Part shown: positions 46,910-56,458 of the stretch, piece after piece
Numbering within the stretch: position 1 is the first letter of the stretch
Layout: each line of letters starts with the position of its first letter
Assembly: GCA_937868185.1 (NCBI GenBank)
Contig: CALMMG010000002.1
Location: 27,269-91,268, forward strand
Source: an uncultured Pseudomonadota bacterium
Lineage (GTDB): Bacteria > Desulfobacterota > Desulfobulbia > Desulfobulbales > Desulfurivibrionaceae
Direction: 5' to 3'
DNA: 64,000 bases
Position numbers and translations under genes: made by a program
Notes under the pieces: generated by a model
The model's input: only the letters and a program-made list of their open reading frames with translations
Databases searched by the model: none
Told to the model about the DNA's origin: nothing

Positions 46910-48162
46910 GATGCGCAGACCTCCTGCAGGGCTTGTGCGATTTGGCGGAGACTTTCCTCGTTCAGGCCGCAGAATAAGGGTAGCAGGATGACCTGGTCCC
47001 GGCAAGCCTCGCTCTGTGGTAATTGCTGCCGACCAGCCTGGGCATAGGGTCGCTCCTGGTGGGCATTCATGATGCCCCGCCGACAAGCGACACCCTTCTT
47101 TTGTAAAAGCTGCATGAAGTCCCGCTGGCTTTGGCTGCTTAAAGCCGTCAGCCGCACCGGGTAGCTCTGCCAGTTGGATTTTGCGGCAGCCGGTTCGCAG
47201 GGCAGGGTAATGCCGTGCACATCGCGGAGCAGTTCCTGATAGCGGGCCGCAATATTGCGGCGCTCCTCCACCATGTCATCCAGTTTCTTGAGCTGCTCGA
47301 TGCCGATCGCAGCCTGGATATCCGTCATTCGATAATTGTAGCCTGTGGTAAGGTACTCTTCAAAGACCACCGTGTCGGCTCCGTGTCGCGCCAGGTCCGA
47401 GACGCCCATGCCGTGTTGACGCCAGAGCCGGAATTTGCTGTCCAGCTCCGGATTGTTGGTGGTGAGCATGCCGCCGTCCCCAGTGGTGAGAACCTTGCGC
47501 GGATGGAAACTGAAGCAGGCCACTGCGCTGTGGGGGTGGCCGATTTTCTTCCAGTTTGTCCCGTTGTCTTGGGAGATCTCGCTGCCGACGGCGCAGGCGG
47601 CGTCCTCCACTACTGGTAGGCGGTACTGCCGGGCAAGTGCAACAATGCTGGCGATTTCACAGGGCATGCCCATCTGGTGGACCGGCATGATGGCCGCCAC
47701 TCGACCAAGCCTGTTTTTTGCTGGATCGACAAACCGGAGGGGGGATTCGCCTCCGCAAAGTCGGGCAACATGCCGGTAGTAGAGTCCGCCTTCTCCTTGC
47801 TCACATTCTTCGGCGAGAAATTTCCTCAGTTGGGTCACGTCCATATTGTAGAAGGTCGGTTCGATGTCGACAAAGACAGGCTCAGCACCGCAATGGCGCA
47901 CGGCATTGGCTGTGGCAATAAAGCTGTGGCTCACGGTAATCACCACATCGCCCGGTCTGACCCCAACCCCCAGCAGGGCAAGGTGCAGGGCGGTGGTGCA
48001 GCTCGAAACCGCGCAGGCATGTCGTGCTCCGACATACGCAGCGAAATGGTCTTCGAACTCTTTGACCTTGGGGCCCTGAGTCACCCAGCCGGAGAGGATG
48101 ACTTCACGGGCGGCTGAGGCTTCTTCTTCGCCAAGGCATGGCTTTGCAAGCGGGATCATCAT
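46906..48162 (-). CDS. DegT/DnrJ/EryC1/StrS-family PLP aminotransferase
   Basis: 418 residues from the ATG at 48162 (an ATG three bases later is also possible). The fold shows SGWVTQGPKVKEFE near 25, SSCTTALHLALLG near 55, VEDAACAVGS near 215, and the PLP lysine in FSFHPRKVLTTGDGG near 248. It is a sugar transaminase that puts an amino group on a keto-sugar nucleotide. It has a roughly 30-residue insertion (CEQGEGGLYYRHVARLCGGE) compared with short DegT enzymes. The sugar position is unknown. The epimerase gene ends one base before it starts. Confidence 0.88.
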   Translation of the reverse strand: MMIPLAKPCLGEEEASAAREVILSGWVTQGPKVKEFEDHFAAYVGARHACAVSSCTTALHLALLGVGVRPGDVVITVSHSFIATANAVRHCGAEPVFVDIEPTFYNMDVTQLRKFLAEECEQGEGGLYYRHVARLCGGESPLRFVDPAKNRLGRVAAIMPVHQMGMPCEIASIVALARQYRLPVVEDAACAVGSEISQDNGTNWKKIGHPHSAVACFSFHPRKVLTTGDGGMLTTNNPELDSKFRLWRQHGMGVSDLARHGADTVVFEEYLTTGYNYRMTDIQAAIGIEQLKKLDDMVEERRNIAARYQELLRDVHGITLPCEPAAAKSNWQSYPVRLTALSSQSQRDFMQLLQKKGVACRRGIMNAHQERPYAQAGRQQLPQSEACRDQVILLPLFCGLNEESLRQIAQALQEVCAS

Positions 48163-48163
48163 C

Positions 48164-49165
48164 TCACCAGTTCCGTCCGGCTTCACTCTGCAGGAGGCTT
48201 GCAGGGCCAGAGGGGTGTTCACGGAAGTAGGCGATGGTTTTTTCAAGTCCGGCCTCAAAAGCGGTGGCCGGCCTCCAGTCGCACATCCCCATGAAGGCGG
48301 AGGGATCGGCATAAAGCCGGCTGACATCGCCTGGACGGGCTGGGGTAAACCTGACCGTGGCCGCAGCATTGCCCACCATGGCAACCAATTTTTCGGCCAG
48401 GTCTTTTATGGATATTTCAAAATTACAGCCGATGTTCAGGGTAAGACCAGTTGTGGCCTCGCATTCCGCTGCAGCCACAAGCCCTGCGGCCGTATCTTCC
48501 ACAAAGGTGAAATCACGGGTTTGCAACCCGTCTCCGAACACGAGGATTTCTTTGCCGTTTAAGGCGCGGACAATGGACTTGGGAATCATCTCCCCAGCGT
48601 CTCCCTCATGGTGGGAGCGGGGACCATAGGTGTTGAACGGTCTGACGATCACCGTGGGCAGGCCATAAGTCAGGTGGTAGGCGCGGGCATAGGCTTCTCC
48701 CGCCAGCTTGCTGGCTCCGTATACGGTGCAGGGATGGGTTGGATGCGTTTCCGCCATGGGGACATGTTGCGCGGAGCCATAGACCTCCGAAGAGGAGCAG
48801 TGGACAAAGCGAAGCACCTTGGCTCTCCTGGCAGCGGCAAGCAGGAGCAGCGTTCCCTCGGCGTTGACCCGATGGTTTTCAAAGGGGTGGGCAAGGGAAT
48901 GTCTGACCCCCAGGCAGGCAAGGTGAAAAACCACCTGAATATCTTGAGTCGCCTCTTCTACATCACAAGGATCGGTGATCGAGCCTTGGCTGAACTCAAA
49001 GTTCGGGTTGGCAAAATGATGGGCGAGGTTGGCGGTTTTGCCGTTGCTCAGATTGTCGAGCACCCGGACCTTGCATCCGTTTGCCAACAGCCGATCAACC
49101 AGATGGGAGCCGATAAACCCCGCACCTCCGGTAACCAGGCAATGTCTGTGGTTAAGTCGAATCAT
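48164..49165 (-). CDS. NAD-dependent nucleotide-sugar epimerase/dehydratase (SDR)
   Basis: 333 residues. GGAGFIGSHLVD at 13-24 binds NAD; catalytic VYGASK near 145; TRDFTFVEDTAAGLV near 213 and NIGCNFEISI near 243 are typical of GalE/RmlB-like extended SDRs. It could form a keto-sugar or epimerise the C4 hydroxyl before the following aminotransferase acts. It overlaps the preceding WbpE-like gene by four bases (ATGA, 49162-49165). Confidence 0.88.
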   Translation of the reverse strand: MIRLNHRHCLVTGGAGFIGSHLVDRLLANGCKVRVLDNLSNGKTANLAHHFANPNFEFSQGSITDPCDVEEATQDIQVVFHLACLGVRHSLAHPFENHRVNAEGTLLLLAAARRAKVLRFVHCSSSEVYGSAQHVPMAETHPTHPCTVYGASKLAGEAYARAYHLTYGLPTVIVRPFNTYGPRSHHEGDAGEMIPKSIVRALNGKEILVFGDGLQTRDFTFVEDTAAGLVAAAECEATTGLTLNIGCNFEISIKDLAEKLVAMVGNAAATVRFTPARPGDVSRLYADPSAFMGMCDWRPATAFEAGLEKTIAYFREHPSGPASLLQSEAGRNW

Positions 49166-50265
49166 CCAAGGATCTCCTTGATACTGTCACAGACAAAGAC
49201 GATCTGCTCATCGGTAAGTTCTGGATACAGCGGTAGGGAGAGTAATCGCTCTGCACAGGCTTCCGTCACAGGAAAAGAACCGACTGGCAGGTGCAGGTGG
49301 GCATATGCCTCTTGCCGGTGCAGGGGCAGGGGGTAATGAAGGCCTGTGGCGATGTCTTTTTTTGCGAGGGCATCCATGACGAAATCTCGATTTTCAAGCT
49401 GGACCACAAAGAGGTGGTATGCGGGCAGATTCTCGGGTGCGGTTAGGGGCAGGGTCAAGCCGGGGATGTCATGCAGGAGTTCCTGGTAGCGTTGCGCGTG
49501 CCTTCTTCGCGTTTCGGTCCACAGGGGCAGATGCTTGAGTTTTACGGAAAGAGCGGCGGCCTGTAGGGCATCGCAGCGGCCATTATATCCCTCCATCGCA
49601 TGATAGTACTTGCGGGTCTGACCATGGTCCCGGAGCATGGCAATTATTGCGGCAAGATCGGGGTCATTGGTTGTCACCGCGCCGGCATCACCGCAGGCGC
49701 CGAGATTTTTTCCGGGATAGAAGGAAAACGCGGCGGCTCGGCCCAGAGAGCCGGCGGTGCGTCCCTTGTACTCGGCTAAGTGCGCTTGGCAGGCATCTTC
49801 CACCACCCACAGATTATGTTTTTTGGCGATGGCGGTGATGGCGTCCATCTCTGCTGGCTGCCCATAGAGGTGCACCGGGACGATGCCCTGTGTTTTTGGC
49901 GTGATGGCGGCCTCGATCTTTCCGGGATCGAGGGTATATGTCCCCGGGTCAATATCCACAAAAACGGGTTTGCCCCCGGCCTGGCTGATGGCCTCGGTGG
50001 TGGCGATAAAGGTGTTGGGAGCAGTGATCACTTCATCTCCAGGATTCAACCCCAGAGCCAGGAAGATGAAACGCAGGGCATCGGTGCCGCTGTTGAGCGC
50101 GATGCAGTGTGTGGTGTGCGTAAGGGTGGCAAATTCCTCTTCAAAGGCCTTTACATATTTGCCGCCGATAAAGGCCGCTTCATCGAGAATTTTTTCCCAG
50201 ATCAGGAGGATTTTTTGTTTGAGGGCGCTATTTTGCGCTTTGAGGTCGAGAAAAGGGATGTTCAT
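49162..50265 (-). CDS. wbpE: DegT-family aminotransferase, WbpE-like
   Basis: 367 residues. FLDLKAQNSALKQKI at the N-terminus, LNSGTDALRFIFLALGLNPGDEV near 58, VVEDACQAHLAEYKGRTAGSLG near 155 and the PLP lysine in FSFYPGKNLGACGDAG near 188 fit the WbpE/QdtB/DesV group. WbpE makes the 3-amino group of UDP-2-acetamido-3-amino-2,3-dideoxy-glucuronate. The gene lies directly after WbpD- and WbpB-like genes, which supports this. It overlaps the acetyltransferase gene by four bases. Confidence 0.75.
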   Translation of the reverse strand: MNIPFLDLKAQNSALKQKILLIWEKILDEAAFIGGKYVKAFEEEFATLTHTTHCIALNSGTDALRFIFLALGLNPGDEVITAPNTFIATTEAISQAGGKPVFVDIDPGTYTLDPGKIEAAITPKTQGIVPVHLYGQPAEMDAITAIAKKHNLWVVEDACQAHLAEYKGRTAGSLGRAAAFSFYPGKNLGACGDAGAVTTNDPDLAAIIAMLRDHGQTRKYYHAMEGYNGRCDALQAAALSVKLKHLPLWTETRRRHAQRYQELLHDIPGLTLPLTAPENLPAYHLFVVQLENRDFVMDALAKKDIATGLHYPLPLHRQEAYAHLHLPVGSFPVTEACAERLLSLPLYPELTDEQIVFVCDSIKEILG

Positions 50266-50774
50266 GGTTGCGGGGCTTTCTTGATGAATTTAGCCGGGTT
50301 TCCCGCCCAGATCTCGCCGGGAGGGATGTTGGTAAGCACCAGGCTCGCGGCGCCAATGAGGGCGCCGGCTCCGATGGTGATTCCGCATAAAATGGTGACG
50401 CTGGAACCGATAGAGACCCCCTGGCCGACAACGGTGGGTGTTACCTGCCAATCTGGATCGTTCTGCATACTGCCGTCTGGGTTCACTGCCCTGGGGTGCC
50501 TGTCGTTGATGAAGGTGACGTTATGGCCGATGAACACATGGTCTTCGATAGTGACACCTTCACATATAAAGGTGTGGCTGGAAATTTTGCAGCGTTTTCC
50601 GATAGAGGCATTTTTTTGTATCTCGACAAATGCCCCGATCTTTGTCTCCTCCCCGATGCGGCAGCCATAGAGATTGACAAAAGCATGGATGGAAACATCC
50701 TTGCCTAGGAAGACATCGGGAGTAATCCGGCATAATTCCACGGGGCCTTCCTTATGGGTATTCAATGCGGACAT
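50262..50774 (-). CDS. wbpD: Left-handed beta-helix acetyltransferase, WbpD-like
   Basis: 170 residues from the ATG at 50774. Hexapeptide repeats run through the protein (IGEETKIGAFVEIQKNASIGKRCKISSH, VTIEDHVFIGHNVTFIND), with a DRHPRAVNPDG loop and a PPGEIWAGNPAKFIKK end. It is of WbpD/PglD-like length, and WbpD acetylates the 3-amino group of the sugar made by WbpE. The start overlaps the oxidoreductase stop by 23 bases. Confidence 0.8.
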   Translation of the reverse strand: MSALNTHKEGPVELCRITPDVFLGKDVSIHAFVNLYGCRIGEETKIGAFVEIQKNASIGKRCKISSHTFICEGVTIEDHVFIGHNVTFINDRHPRAVNPDGSMQNDPDWQVTPTVVGQGVSIGSSVTILCGITIGAGALIGAASLVLTNIPPGEIWAGNPAKFIKKAPQP

Positions 50775-51771
50775 TGGCGCCACCAGATTTGATGGAGCGT
50801 TCGGCCGCCTCCAGCACGCGCAGAACACGTAAGGCGGAATGACCATCGGTCAATGGTGGCCGGTTTTCGGTTATGCAATCGGCAAACTCTTTCGCCACCA
50901 GTAACAAAGCTTCGGTGCTGTCAATTTGCGGTGAGTGGATATCGCCAGAGCGGTAGGAGACCATGAGCCGAGATTTCTCATCCTGCTCCATGGGATTGAG
51001 TTCAATTCCTTTATCGTATACCTTGATTTTTTCTGCCGGGACAAGATCATTCCATTCGATCATCTTTTTGCTGCCGCCGATGAGCGTTTTTCTGATCTTG
51101 ACCGGAGAAAGCCAGTTGACGTGGAAGTGGGCGATGAAGTTGCTGGGATAGGTCAGGGTGACGTAAGCAATATTTTCAATGCTGTTCCCGGCATGGGCCA
51201 AGCCATGGGCGCTCACCTGGATGGGCTTTTCAGGGAAGAGAAAATCGACGATGGCAAGATCATGGGTGGCCAGATCCCAGATGACGTTTACATCGTTCTG
51301 GAACAGGCCGAGGTTGATGCGGATTGAGTCAAAATACAATATCTCTCCCAGCTCGCCTGCGTCGATGATCTGTTTGATTTTTCTGACCGCACCCGTGTAG
51401 CAAAAGGTGTGGTCGCACATCAGGCGGAGGTCTTTTTTTGCGGCGAGCTCTACCAGTTCGCTACCCTGGGCGATGCTGGCTGCCAGTGGTTTTTCCAACA
51501 GGACATGCTTGCCCTTTTCTAGTGCGGCTTTTGCTAAGGGATAATGGGTCGCCACCGGCGTGGCTATTGCTACAGCGTCGATATCCTCCGCAGCCAGGAG
51601 TTCGTCCAGGGAGGTAGTTTTCCGCACCGAAGGGAACGGCCGCAAGGCAGCCTCTAGCCGGGCCGCATCCTGGTCGCATACCCAAGTGACAGTTGTTTGT
51701 CGGCAGGCCATAAAGTTGCGGATAAGGTTGGGTCCCCAATAGCCGCATCCTATTACCGCTGTTCTGAGCAT
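50752..51771 (-). CDS. wbpB: Gfo/Idh/MocA-family oxidoreductase, WbpB-like
   Basis: 339 residues from the ATG at 51771 (MLRTAVIGCGYWGPNLIRNF). The NAD site GCGYWGPN, the LLEKPLA (EKP) motif near 95 and the C-terminal beta-sheet domain are all in place. WbpB oxidises the 3-position of UDP-GlcNAcA before WbpE and WbpD act. UDP-GlcNAc 6-dehydrogenase (WbpA), needed to make the precursor, is not in the window. It is the first gene of the glycan operon. Confidence 0.8.
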   Translation of the reverse strand: MLRTAVIGCGYWGPNLIRNFMACRQTTVTWVCDQDAARLEAALRPFPSVRKTTSLDELLAAEDIDAVAIATPVATHYPLAKAALEKGKHVLLEKPLAASIAQGSELVELAAKKDLRLMCDHTFCYTGAVRKIKQIIDAGELGEILYFDSIRINLGLFQNDVNVIWDLATHDLAIVDFLFPEKPIQVSAHGLAHAGNSIENIAYVTLTYPSNFIAHFHVNWLSPVKIRKTLIGGSKKMIEWNDLVPAEKIKVYDKGIELNPMEQDEKSRLMVSYRSGDIHSPQIDSTEALLLVAKEFADCITENRPPLTDGHSALRVLRVLEAAERSIKSGGANVRIEYP

Positions 51772-51840
51772 TGTTTTTCTCCCTGCGGATAACCCGGCTA
51801 TGTGGCCCGGATGTAGATCAACCACTAATTCTTATAATAT

Positions 51841-51869
51841 TTATGGATTGTTTGCGATATATTTGTCAA
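51841..51869 (-). promoter_or_regulatory. Possible promoter of the glycan operon
   Basis: On the minus strand TTGACA (51869 to 51864) is a perfect -35 box, followed after 18 bases by CATAAA (51845-51840), a four-of-six -10. It lies about 70 bases before the first operon gene, in an AT-rich 167-base gap shared with the divergent kinase gene. Confidence 0.35.
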
Positions 51870-51938
51870 CATGACATTTGTTCCCGTAGCGGGATCCTTT
51901 TCTCCTCGGAGTGAACCCCAAGAAAGGAATCATGTCCC

Positions 51939-53495
51939 GTGCGAAGCCTGAAGATACAAACCGGTCTCACCTTTTTCCTACTGCTCACCATTGGTATGTT
52001 TCTTGTGGAGTTTGTTGCCATGCAGCATTGGCGGCGTGACGCCTTGCAGGTGGACCAAGGGCAGGCGGAATTGTTACTGGCATCTCTTGCTTCGCGTGGC
52101 TTCCCGTCGGCGGAAATGGGCGGCGACGCGGTCAGTTTGGAATTGCCGGCATCGGATGGGGCGGTATTGTGTCTCGGGATACTAGGCGTGGCGGGCAGAG
52201 TGGTGGTTTCCCCGCAATGTGATTTTGCCCAACCCCTTGCGGAAGGGCTAAGCCGTGTCGTGACAAGCGGGAAAGAATACCGTCGCCGCCTGTCGCCACC
52301 GGAAGACCGGGCGCAACACCCCGGGGAGATACTGCTCCTTGTCCACCCGGTCCGGGTTGATGGTGAAGCGTCTCTGCGCGCTGTTGGCATGATCCGCTCC
52401 CTGTCCCCGCTTAATGCGCGGTTACGGGAAGGGGAGGCTACCATTCTGGGGTATGTGCTTGTTAACGCCATTCTCCTGTCTTTGCTTGGGCTGTTCTACA
52501 TCATTAAGCTGGTGGTACGGCCCTTGGAGAACCTTGCCGAGCAGGCAGATCTCTATTCGGCGCGGCATGAGTTTCTCCCATTTTCTGGACGCGGGCGCAA
52601 TGAGTTTGGTCGTTTGGAGTTCAGTCTGCACAGGATGGTTGCCCAATTGGAGCAGGATCGTGAGGATTTGCGAAAAACGGTCTGTTCCCTCGAGCAGGCC
52701 AACACCCAGCTGGAAAAGACCCGCCAGGAAATGGTGCGTGCCGAAAAACAAGCATCCACCGGGCGGTTGGCGGCCGGCCTTGCCCACGAGATCGGCAATC
52801 CTCTGGGGGTGATGCAGGGGTATCTGGAATTGCTTCGCCAGGAAGGTCTTGACCCAGGCGAGAGGAAGGATTTTCTGGACAGGACTGACCAGGAACTGGG
52901 CCGGGTCAACCGGCTCATCCGGCAGCTTCTTGACTTCGCCCGGCCAGCGCCGGGCAACCGTGTGCCGGTGCATGGACAGCAACTGGTTCAACAGGTCGTA
53001 GCATTGTTCCGCGAGCGTGGCAATGGGGCGATTGCCTATAGCGCGACGCTTCGTGCCGACCAGGATTTGATCGTAGCGGATCCGGACGGTCTGCGTCAGG
53101 TGTTGGTCAACTGCCTGCTCAACGCAGAGGATGCACTCTTGGCAGAGGATGCTTTTCAAAAAAGCGGCAGAATTGAGGTGCTTTGCGAGAATTGGTCCGA
53201 CCCCAACGGCTTGCCCGCTTTGCGGGTGGCGGTGCGGGACAACGGGCCAGGAATCGCGGCCGAGTATGTGGCCGAGGTGTTCGAACCGTTTTTTACCACC
53301 AAGGAACCGGGAAAGGGCACCGGCCTTGGGCTTTCCGTTTCCTACGGACTGATCGCCGGATTCGGGGGCGACATGGGTGCTGTCAGTCAACCGGGAGAGG
53401 GCGCGGAGATATGGTTCAGTCTGCCGCTTTTGGCCGAGGATTCAGGCGGGGATGAAAATTGTGTACAGAGATCAAGAGCGGATCAGGATGGATGA
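51939..53495 (+). CDS. pilS: Sensor histidine kinase, PilS-like by context
   Basis: 518 residues with a GTG start. TM1 (about 8-28) and TM2 (about 168-190) flank a roughly 140-residue extracytoplasmic sensor. A HAMP domain (about 190-240) leads to a HisKA helix with His283 in [10 protein letters not shown] and an HATPase with [36 protein letters not shown]. This is the NtrB/ZraS layout, not the six-membrane-segment PilS of Pseudomonas, so the name rests on the neighbouring sigma54 regulator and pilus genes. Its stop overlaps the regulator by eight bases. Confidence 0.7.
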   Translation: MRSLKIQTGLTFFLLLTIGMFLVEFVAMQHWRRDALQVDQGQAELLLASLASRGFPSAEMGGDAVSLELPASDGAVLCLGILGVAGRVVVSPQCDFAQPLAEGLSRVVTSGKEYRRRLSPPEDRAQHPGEILLLVHPVRVDGEASLRAVGMIRSLSPLNARLREGEATILGYVLVNAILLSLLGLFYIIKLVVRPLENLAEQADLYSARHEFLPFSGRGRNEFGRLEFSLHRMVAQLEQDREDLRKTVCSLEQANTQLEKTRQEMVRAEKQASTGRLAAGLAHEIGNPLGVMQGYLELLRQEGLDPGERKDFLDRTDQELGRVNRLIRQLLDFARPAPGNRVPVHGQQLVQQVVALFRERGNGAIAYSATLRADQDLIVADPDGLRQVLVNCLLNAEDALLAEDAFQKSGRIEVLCENWSDPNGLPALRVAVRDNGPGIAAEYVAEVFEPFFTTKEPGKGTGLGLSVSYGLIAGFGGDMGAVSQPGEGAEIWFSLPLLAEDSGGDENCVQRSRADQDG

Positions 53496-54870
53496 ACCAC
53501 GGCGGCTGCTGATTATTGACGATGAGGCCAACATGCGGCATATGCTTTCCCTGCTCACCGGCAAGGCGGGGTATACTGTGACCCTGGCGGAAAACGGCCA
53601 GGAAGGACTGGAGGCCTTGACCAGGCAGGAGGTCGATCTCATCCTCTGCGACTTGAAAATGCCGCGTCTCAATGGCTTGGATTTTTTGGCCAAGGTCAAA
53701 GAGATAGGGGTTGATGTGCCGATTGTCATGATGTCGGCATATGCGGCTATCGAGGACGCCGTGGAGGCCATGAAGGCCGGGGCTTACGATTTTATTACCA
53801 AACCCTTTAAGGCCGACGAGGTGCTCCTTACCTTGGAGCGGGCCGGAGAGCACCTCAAGCTGCGCCGGGAAAACCAGCTGTTGCGGCGTCGGATAGACGA
53901 TCTGGAGGGGACGCGCGGGCTGGACGGCATGGTTGCCAAAAGCTCAGTCATGCTCGCCTTTCTTAAGACGGCGGTCAAGGCAGCGCGCTACGACATCACG
54001 GTGCTCATCACCGGTGAGTCTGGTACCGGCAAGGAGCTGGTAGCGCGGGGCATTCACCGCGAAAGCAGTCGGGCTGAGAAACCGTTTTTGGCCGTCAACT
54101 GTGGCGGTATGCCGGAGAGCCTGCTGGAAAGCGAGTTGTTCGGCTATGTGAAAGGGGCGTTTACCGGCGCGGAGAAAAACCGTAACGGCATTTTTCAGGA
54201 GGCGGATGGGGGCACGCTTTTTTTGGACGAGATTGGCGAACTCCCCCTCGGGGCGCAGGTGAAGCTGCTGCGGGTGCTGCAAGAACGGGAGATCAGGCCT
54301 GTGGGCGGGGTGCGGACAACCCCTGTAAATGTGCGGGTTCTTGCCGCCACTGCCCGCGATCTGGAAGAGGAGGTGGCGGCGGGGCGCTTTCGGGAGGATC
54401 TGTTTTATCGCCTGAACGTGATTAGGCTGCATGTTCCGCCGCTGCGCGAGCGTCTTGAGGATATCCCGTTGCTCTGTACCTATCTTCTTGGCAGGATCGC
54501 CGATAAGCTTGGCGAGGAGCCGCTTATTCTGGCCGCTGCATCCTTGGGGATTTTGTTGCGTTATCATTGGCCTGGCAATGTTCGCGAATTGGAAAATGTC
54601 TTGGAGCGGGCTGCTGTACTGGCTGAGGACAATATAATATTGCCGGAGCATTTGCCAGAGAACTTGGTCGGGCTGGCGGAACCGCAACAGCCGAACTTTG
54701 CAACGGCGCTGGTCACATTTTCGCTTAAGGAGGGCCAACGAGAACTGGAAAAGGCGTTGATCGCCCGTGCCCTGGTCGCAACCGATGGAAATAAGACCAA
54801 GGCGAGCCATATGCTTGAGATTAGCTATCCATCATTACTTAGCAAGATCAAAGAGTATGGATTGTATTAA
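53488..54870 (+). CDS. pilR: Sigma54-dependent response regulator, PilR-like
   Basis: 460 residues from the ATG at 53488, in the last bases of the kinase gene; ATG 53452 is another possible start. The receiver domain has D11/D12, phosphoacceptor D55 (CDLKMP) and the KP pair near 105. The AAA+ domain shows GESGTGKE, the sigma54-contacting GAFTGA (about 223-228) and [11 protein letters not shown] Fis-type helix-turn-helix ends the protein ([24 protein letters not shown]). It activates RNA polymerase-sigma54; two matching promoters, before pilA and before fimT, are its likely targets. Confidence 0.85.
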   Translation: MDEPRRLLIIDDEANMRHMLSLLTGKAGYTVTLAENGQEGLEALTRQEVDLILCDLKMPRLNGLDFLAKVKEIGVDVPIVMMSAYAAIEDAVEAMKAGAYDFITKPFKADEVLLTLERAGEHLKLRRENQLLRRRIDDLEGTRGLDGMVAKSSVMLAFLKTAVKAARYDITVLITGESGTGKELVARGIHRESSRAEKPFLAVNCGGMPESLLESELFGYVKGAFTGAEKNRNGIFQEADGGTLFLDEIGELPLGAQVKLLRVLQEREIRPVGGVRTTPVNVRVLAATARDLEEEVAAGRFREDLFYRLNVIRLHVPPLRERLEDIPLLCTYLLGRIADKLGEEPLILAAASLGILLRYHWPGNVRELENVLERAAVLAEDNIILPEHLPENLVGLAEPQQPNFATALVTFSLKEGQRELEKALIARALVATDGNKTKASHMLEISYPSLLSKIKEYGLY

Positions 54871-55023
54871 AAAAATTAATGTTTCTTTTCCCGTTGGGCA
54901 ATATACTATTAAAAAAATTAACATTATTTCTAGCCATTGCGACTCGTTAGAAACGATGTTCTTCTCACATGTTCTGTACTCCCGAGCGACATGCGTGCAG
55001 GATTTCATAGGGACATTTTGTCT

Positions 55024-55039
55024 AGGCACGATTCTGGCA
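55024..55039 (+). promoter_or_regulatory. Predicted sigma54 promoter of the fimT-pilB operon
   Basis: The site AGGCAC-N5-TGGCA has GG (55025-55026) and GC (55037-55038) ten bases apart and matches the TGGCAC-N5-TTGCW consensus at nine of eleven positions. Predicted transcription start is near 55050, 54 bases before the fimT ATG. It shares its layout with the pilA site. Confidence 0.6.
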
Positions 55040-55103
55040 TCAACGATTAATCGTCATCTTTCCATAAAAAGCTTTAGGCGCCTTCGTAGAGGTAGGAGCA
55101 CCA

Positions 55104-55670
55104 ATGCATCTGACGCAGACCAAAAGAAAGGCAGGCTTCACCTTGGTGGAGTTGATGATCGCCGTGGCCATTATCGGTATCATGGCCGCTGTCGCTACTC
55201 CGGCTTTTATCGCTTGGCTCCCCAATTATCGTCTCAAAAGCGCAGCCCGGGACCTGTATTCCGCCTTGCAAAACGCAAGGTTGCTGGCGGTGAAGAATAA
55301 CACCACCGTCCAGGTTGTCTTTGGCCCGGCAGCAAATCCGAACTCCTATCTCATCGACCTTAATGGAAACGGAGTCGTTGACCTGTCAGGTGAATACCAG
55401 GTGAATTTGTCAGGATATGGTGGAGGAGTTCAATTTGCCTTTCCTGCCGGGCTTGTTGACTGGGGAGGGGCGGCTGTTGCCCAAAGCATTACTTTTCCGG
55501 GAGGCATCTGCACATATAACAGCAATGGAACATCCGGAGTCGGCACCGTGTATCTGGTAAACGTCCAGCAACATATTGTCTATGCCATAACCACCGTGAC
55601 AAGCGGAGCGGCTAAATTGAGAAAATATAATGGGATGTTACCCTTCACCGCAAACAACTGGATGGAATGA
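55104..55670 (+). CDS. fimT: FimT/GspH-type minor pseudopilin
   Basis: 188 residues. The leader MHLTQTKRKAG is cut before FTLVELMIAVAIIGIMAAVATPAF, with Glu5 present. The body has LKSAARDLYSALQNARLLAVKNNTTVQVVF, the FimT/GspH signature. GAGGTAGGA supplies the ribosome site. It is the first gene of the minor-pilin operon, which in other bacteria forms the priming complex at the pilus tip. It ends one base before the pilW start region. Confidence 0.85.
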   Translation: MHLTQTKRKAGFTLVELMIAVAIIGIMAAVATPAFIAWLPNYRLKSAARDLYSALQNARLLAVKNNTTVQVVFGPAANPNSYLIDLNGNGVVDLSGEYQVNLSGYGGGVQFAFPAGLVDWGGAAVAQSITFPGGICTYNSNGTSGVGTVYLVNVQQHIVYAITTVTSGAAKLRKYNGMLPFTANNWME

Positions 55671-55671
55671 A

Positions 55672-56391
55672 ATGCGCACTGTTGCCGAGACACCTATCGC
55701 CCAAAGAGGTTTTACCCTGGTTGAGTTGATGATCGCCTTGGCAATTTCCGGGGTGGTTATGGCTGCCATCGTAACCACTTTTCGCATCCAACAGGCGAGC
55801 TATGTGGTGCAGGATGAGGTGGTTGTCATGCAGCAGAATCTCAGAGCCGCCATGAGCCAGATGACCAGAGAGTTGCGTATGGCTCGATATGATCCGAGCA
55901 AGATCGCCGGGGCCGAGATTTCTGCAGCCGCAGCCAGCTCCATTACATTTTCAATGGTTGCCAATGCCGGAGGACTCACGACTATAACTTATAGCCTTTA
56001 TGTGCCCTATGCGGCGGAAGGAAATACGGCTACGGCTATCGGCAGAGCGGTTAACGGAGGGGCTGTAGCGCCGTTGGCCGAAAATATCCAGGCGCTGGAG
56101 TTTCGTTATCTCGATGCAAGCGGCAATGTAACCACCGTCCTTGCTGACATTGCCACCATTCAGGTTTCCATTCTGGCGCGGGCGGACCGGCAGGACCCTA
56201 GCTTTGTCAATACTCTAAGCTATTTTCCTGCCTCATGCCCGCAGCCAGCTCCTCCCGCACTTCCAGATGACTCATGCATCGTTGCGGGAAGCGCCTGGGA
56301 TTTTGACGGAGTACCGGGCAATAACAGCAACGCATTCAACGACAACTTCCGCCGCCGCCTGTTGATTACAACAATCCAGCTGCGGAACTAA
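55672..56391 (+). CDS. pilW: PilW-type minor pseudopilin
   Basis: 239 residues from the ATG at 55672, one base after the fimT stop. MRTVAETPIAQRG is the leader, then FTLVELMIALAISGVVMAAIVTTF, followed by LRAAMSQMTRELRMARYDPS, the PilW hallmark. The rest is a beta-rich body with a pair of cysteines near the end. PilW works with FimT, PilV, PilX and PilY1 in initiating pili. Confidence 0.85.
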   Translation: MRTVAETPIAQRGFTLVELMIALAISGVVMAAIVTTFRIQQASYVVQDEVVVMQQNLRAAMSQMTRELRMARYDPSKIAGAEISAAAASSITFSMVANAGGLTTITYSLYVPYAAEGNTATAIGRAVNGGAVAPLAENIQALEFRYLDASGNVTTVLADIATIQVSILARADRQDPSFVNTLSYFPASCPQPAPPALPDDSCIVAGSAWDFDGVPGNNSNAFNDNFRRRLLITTIQLRN

Positions 56392-56458
56392 AAAAAATGA
56401 TGCCGCGCAAGATAGTGCCCATCCCGGAACACCTGTCGGACCATGGAGCGAGACTTTC

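Noticed and set aside
53377-53487. Longer start for the PilR-like regulator
   Set aside because: The extra residues have no homology to receiver domains and overlap the kinase C-terminus; ATG 53488 gives the standard receiver start.
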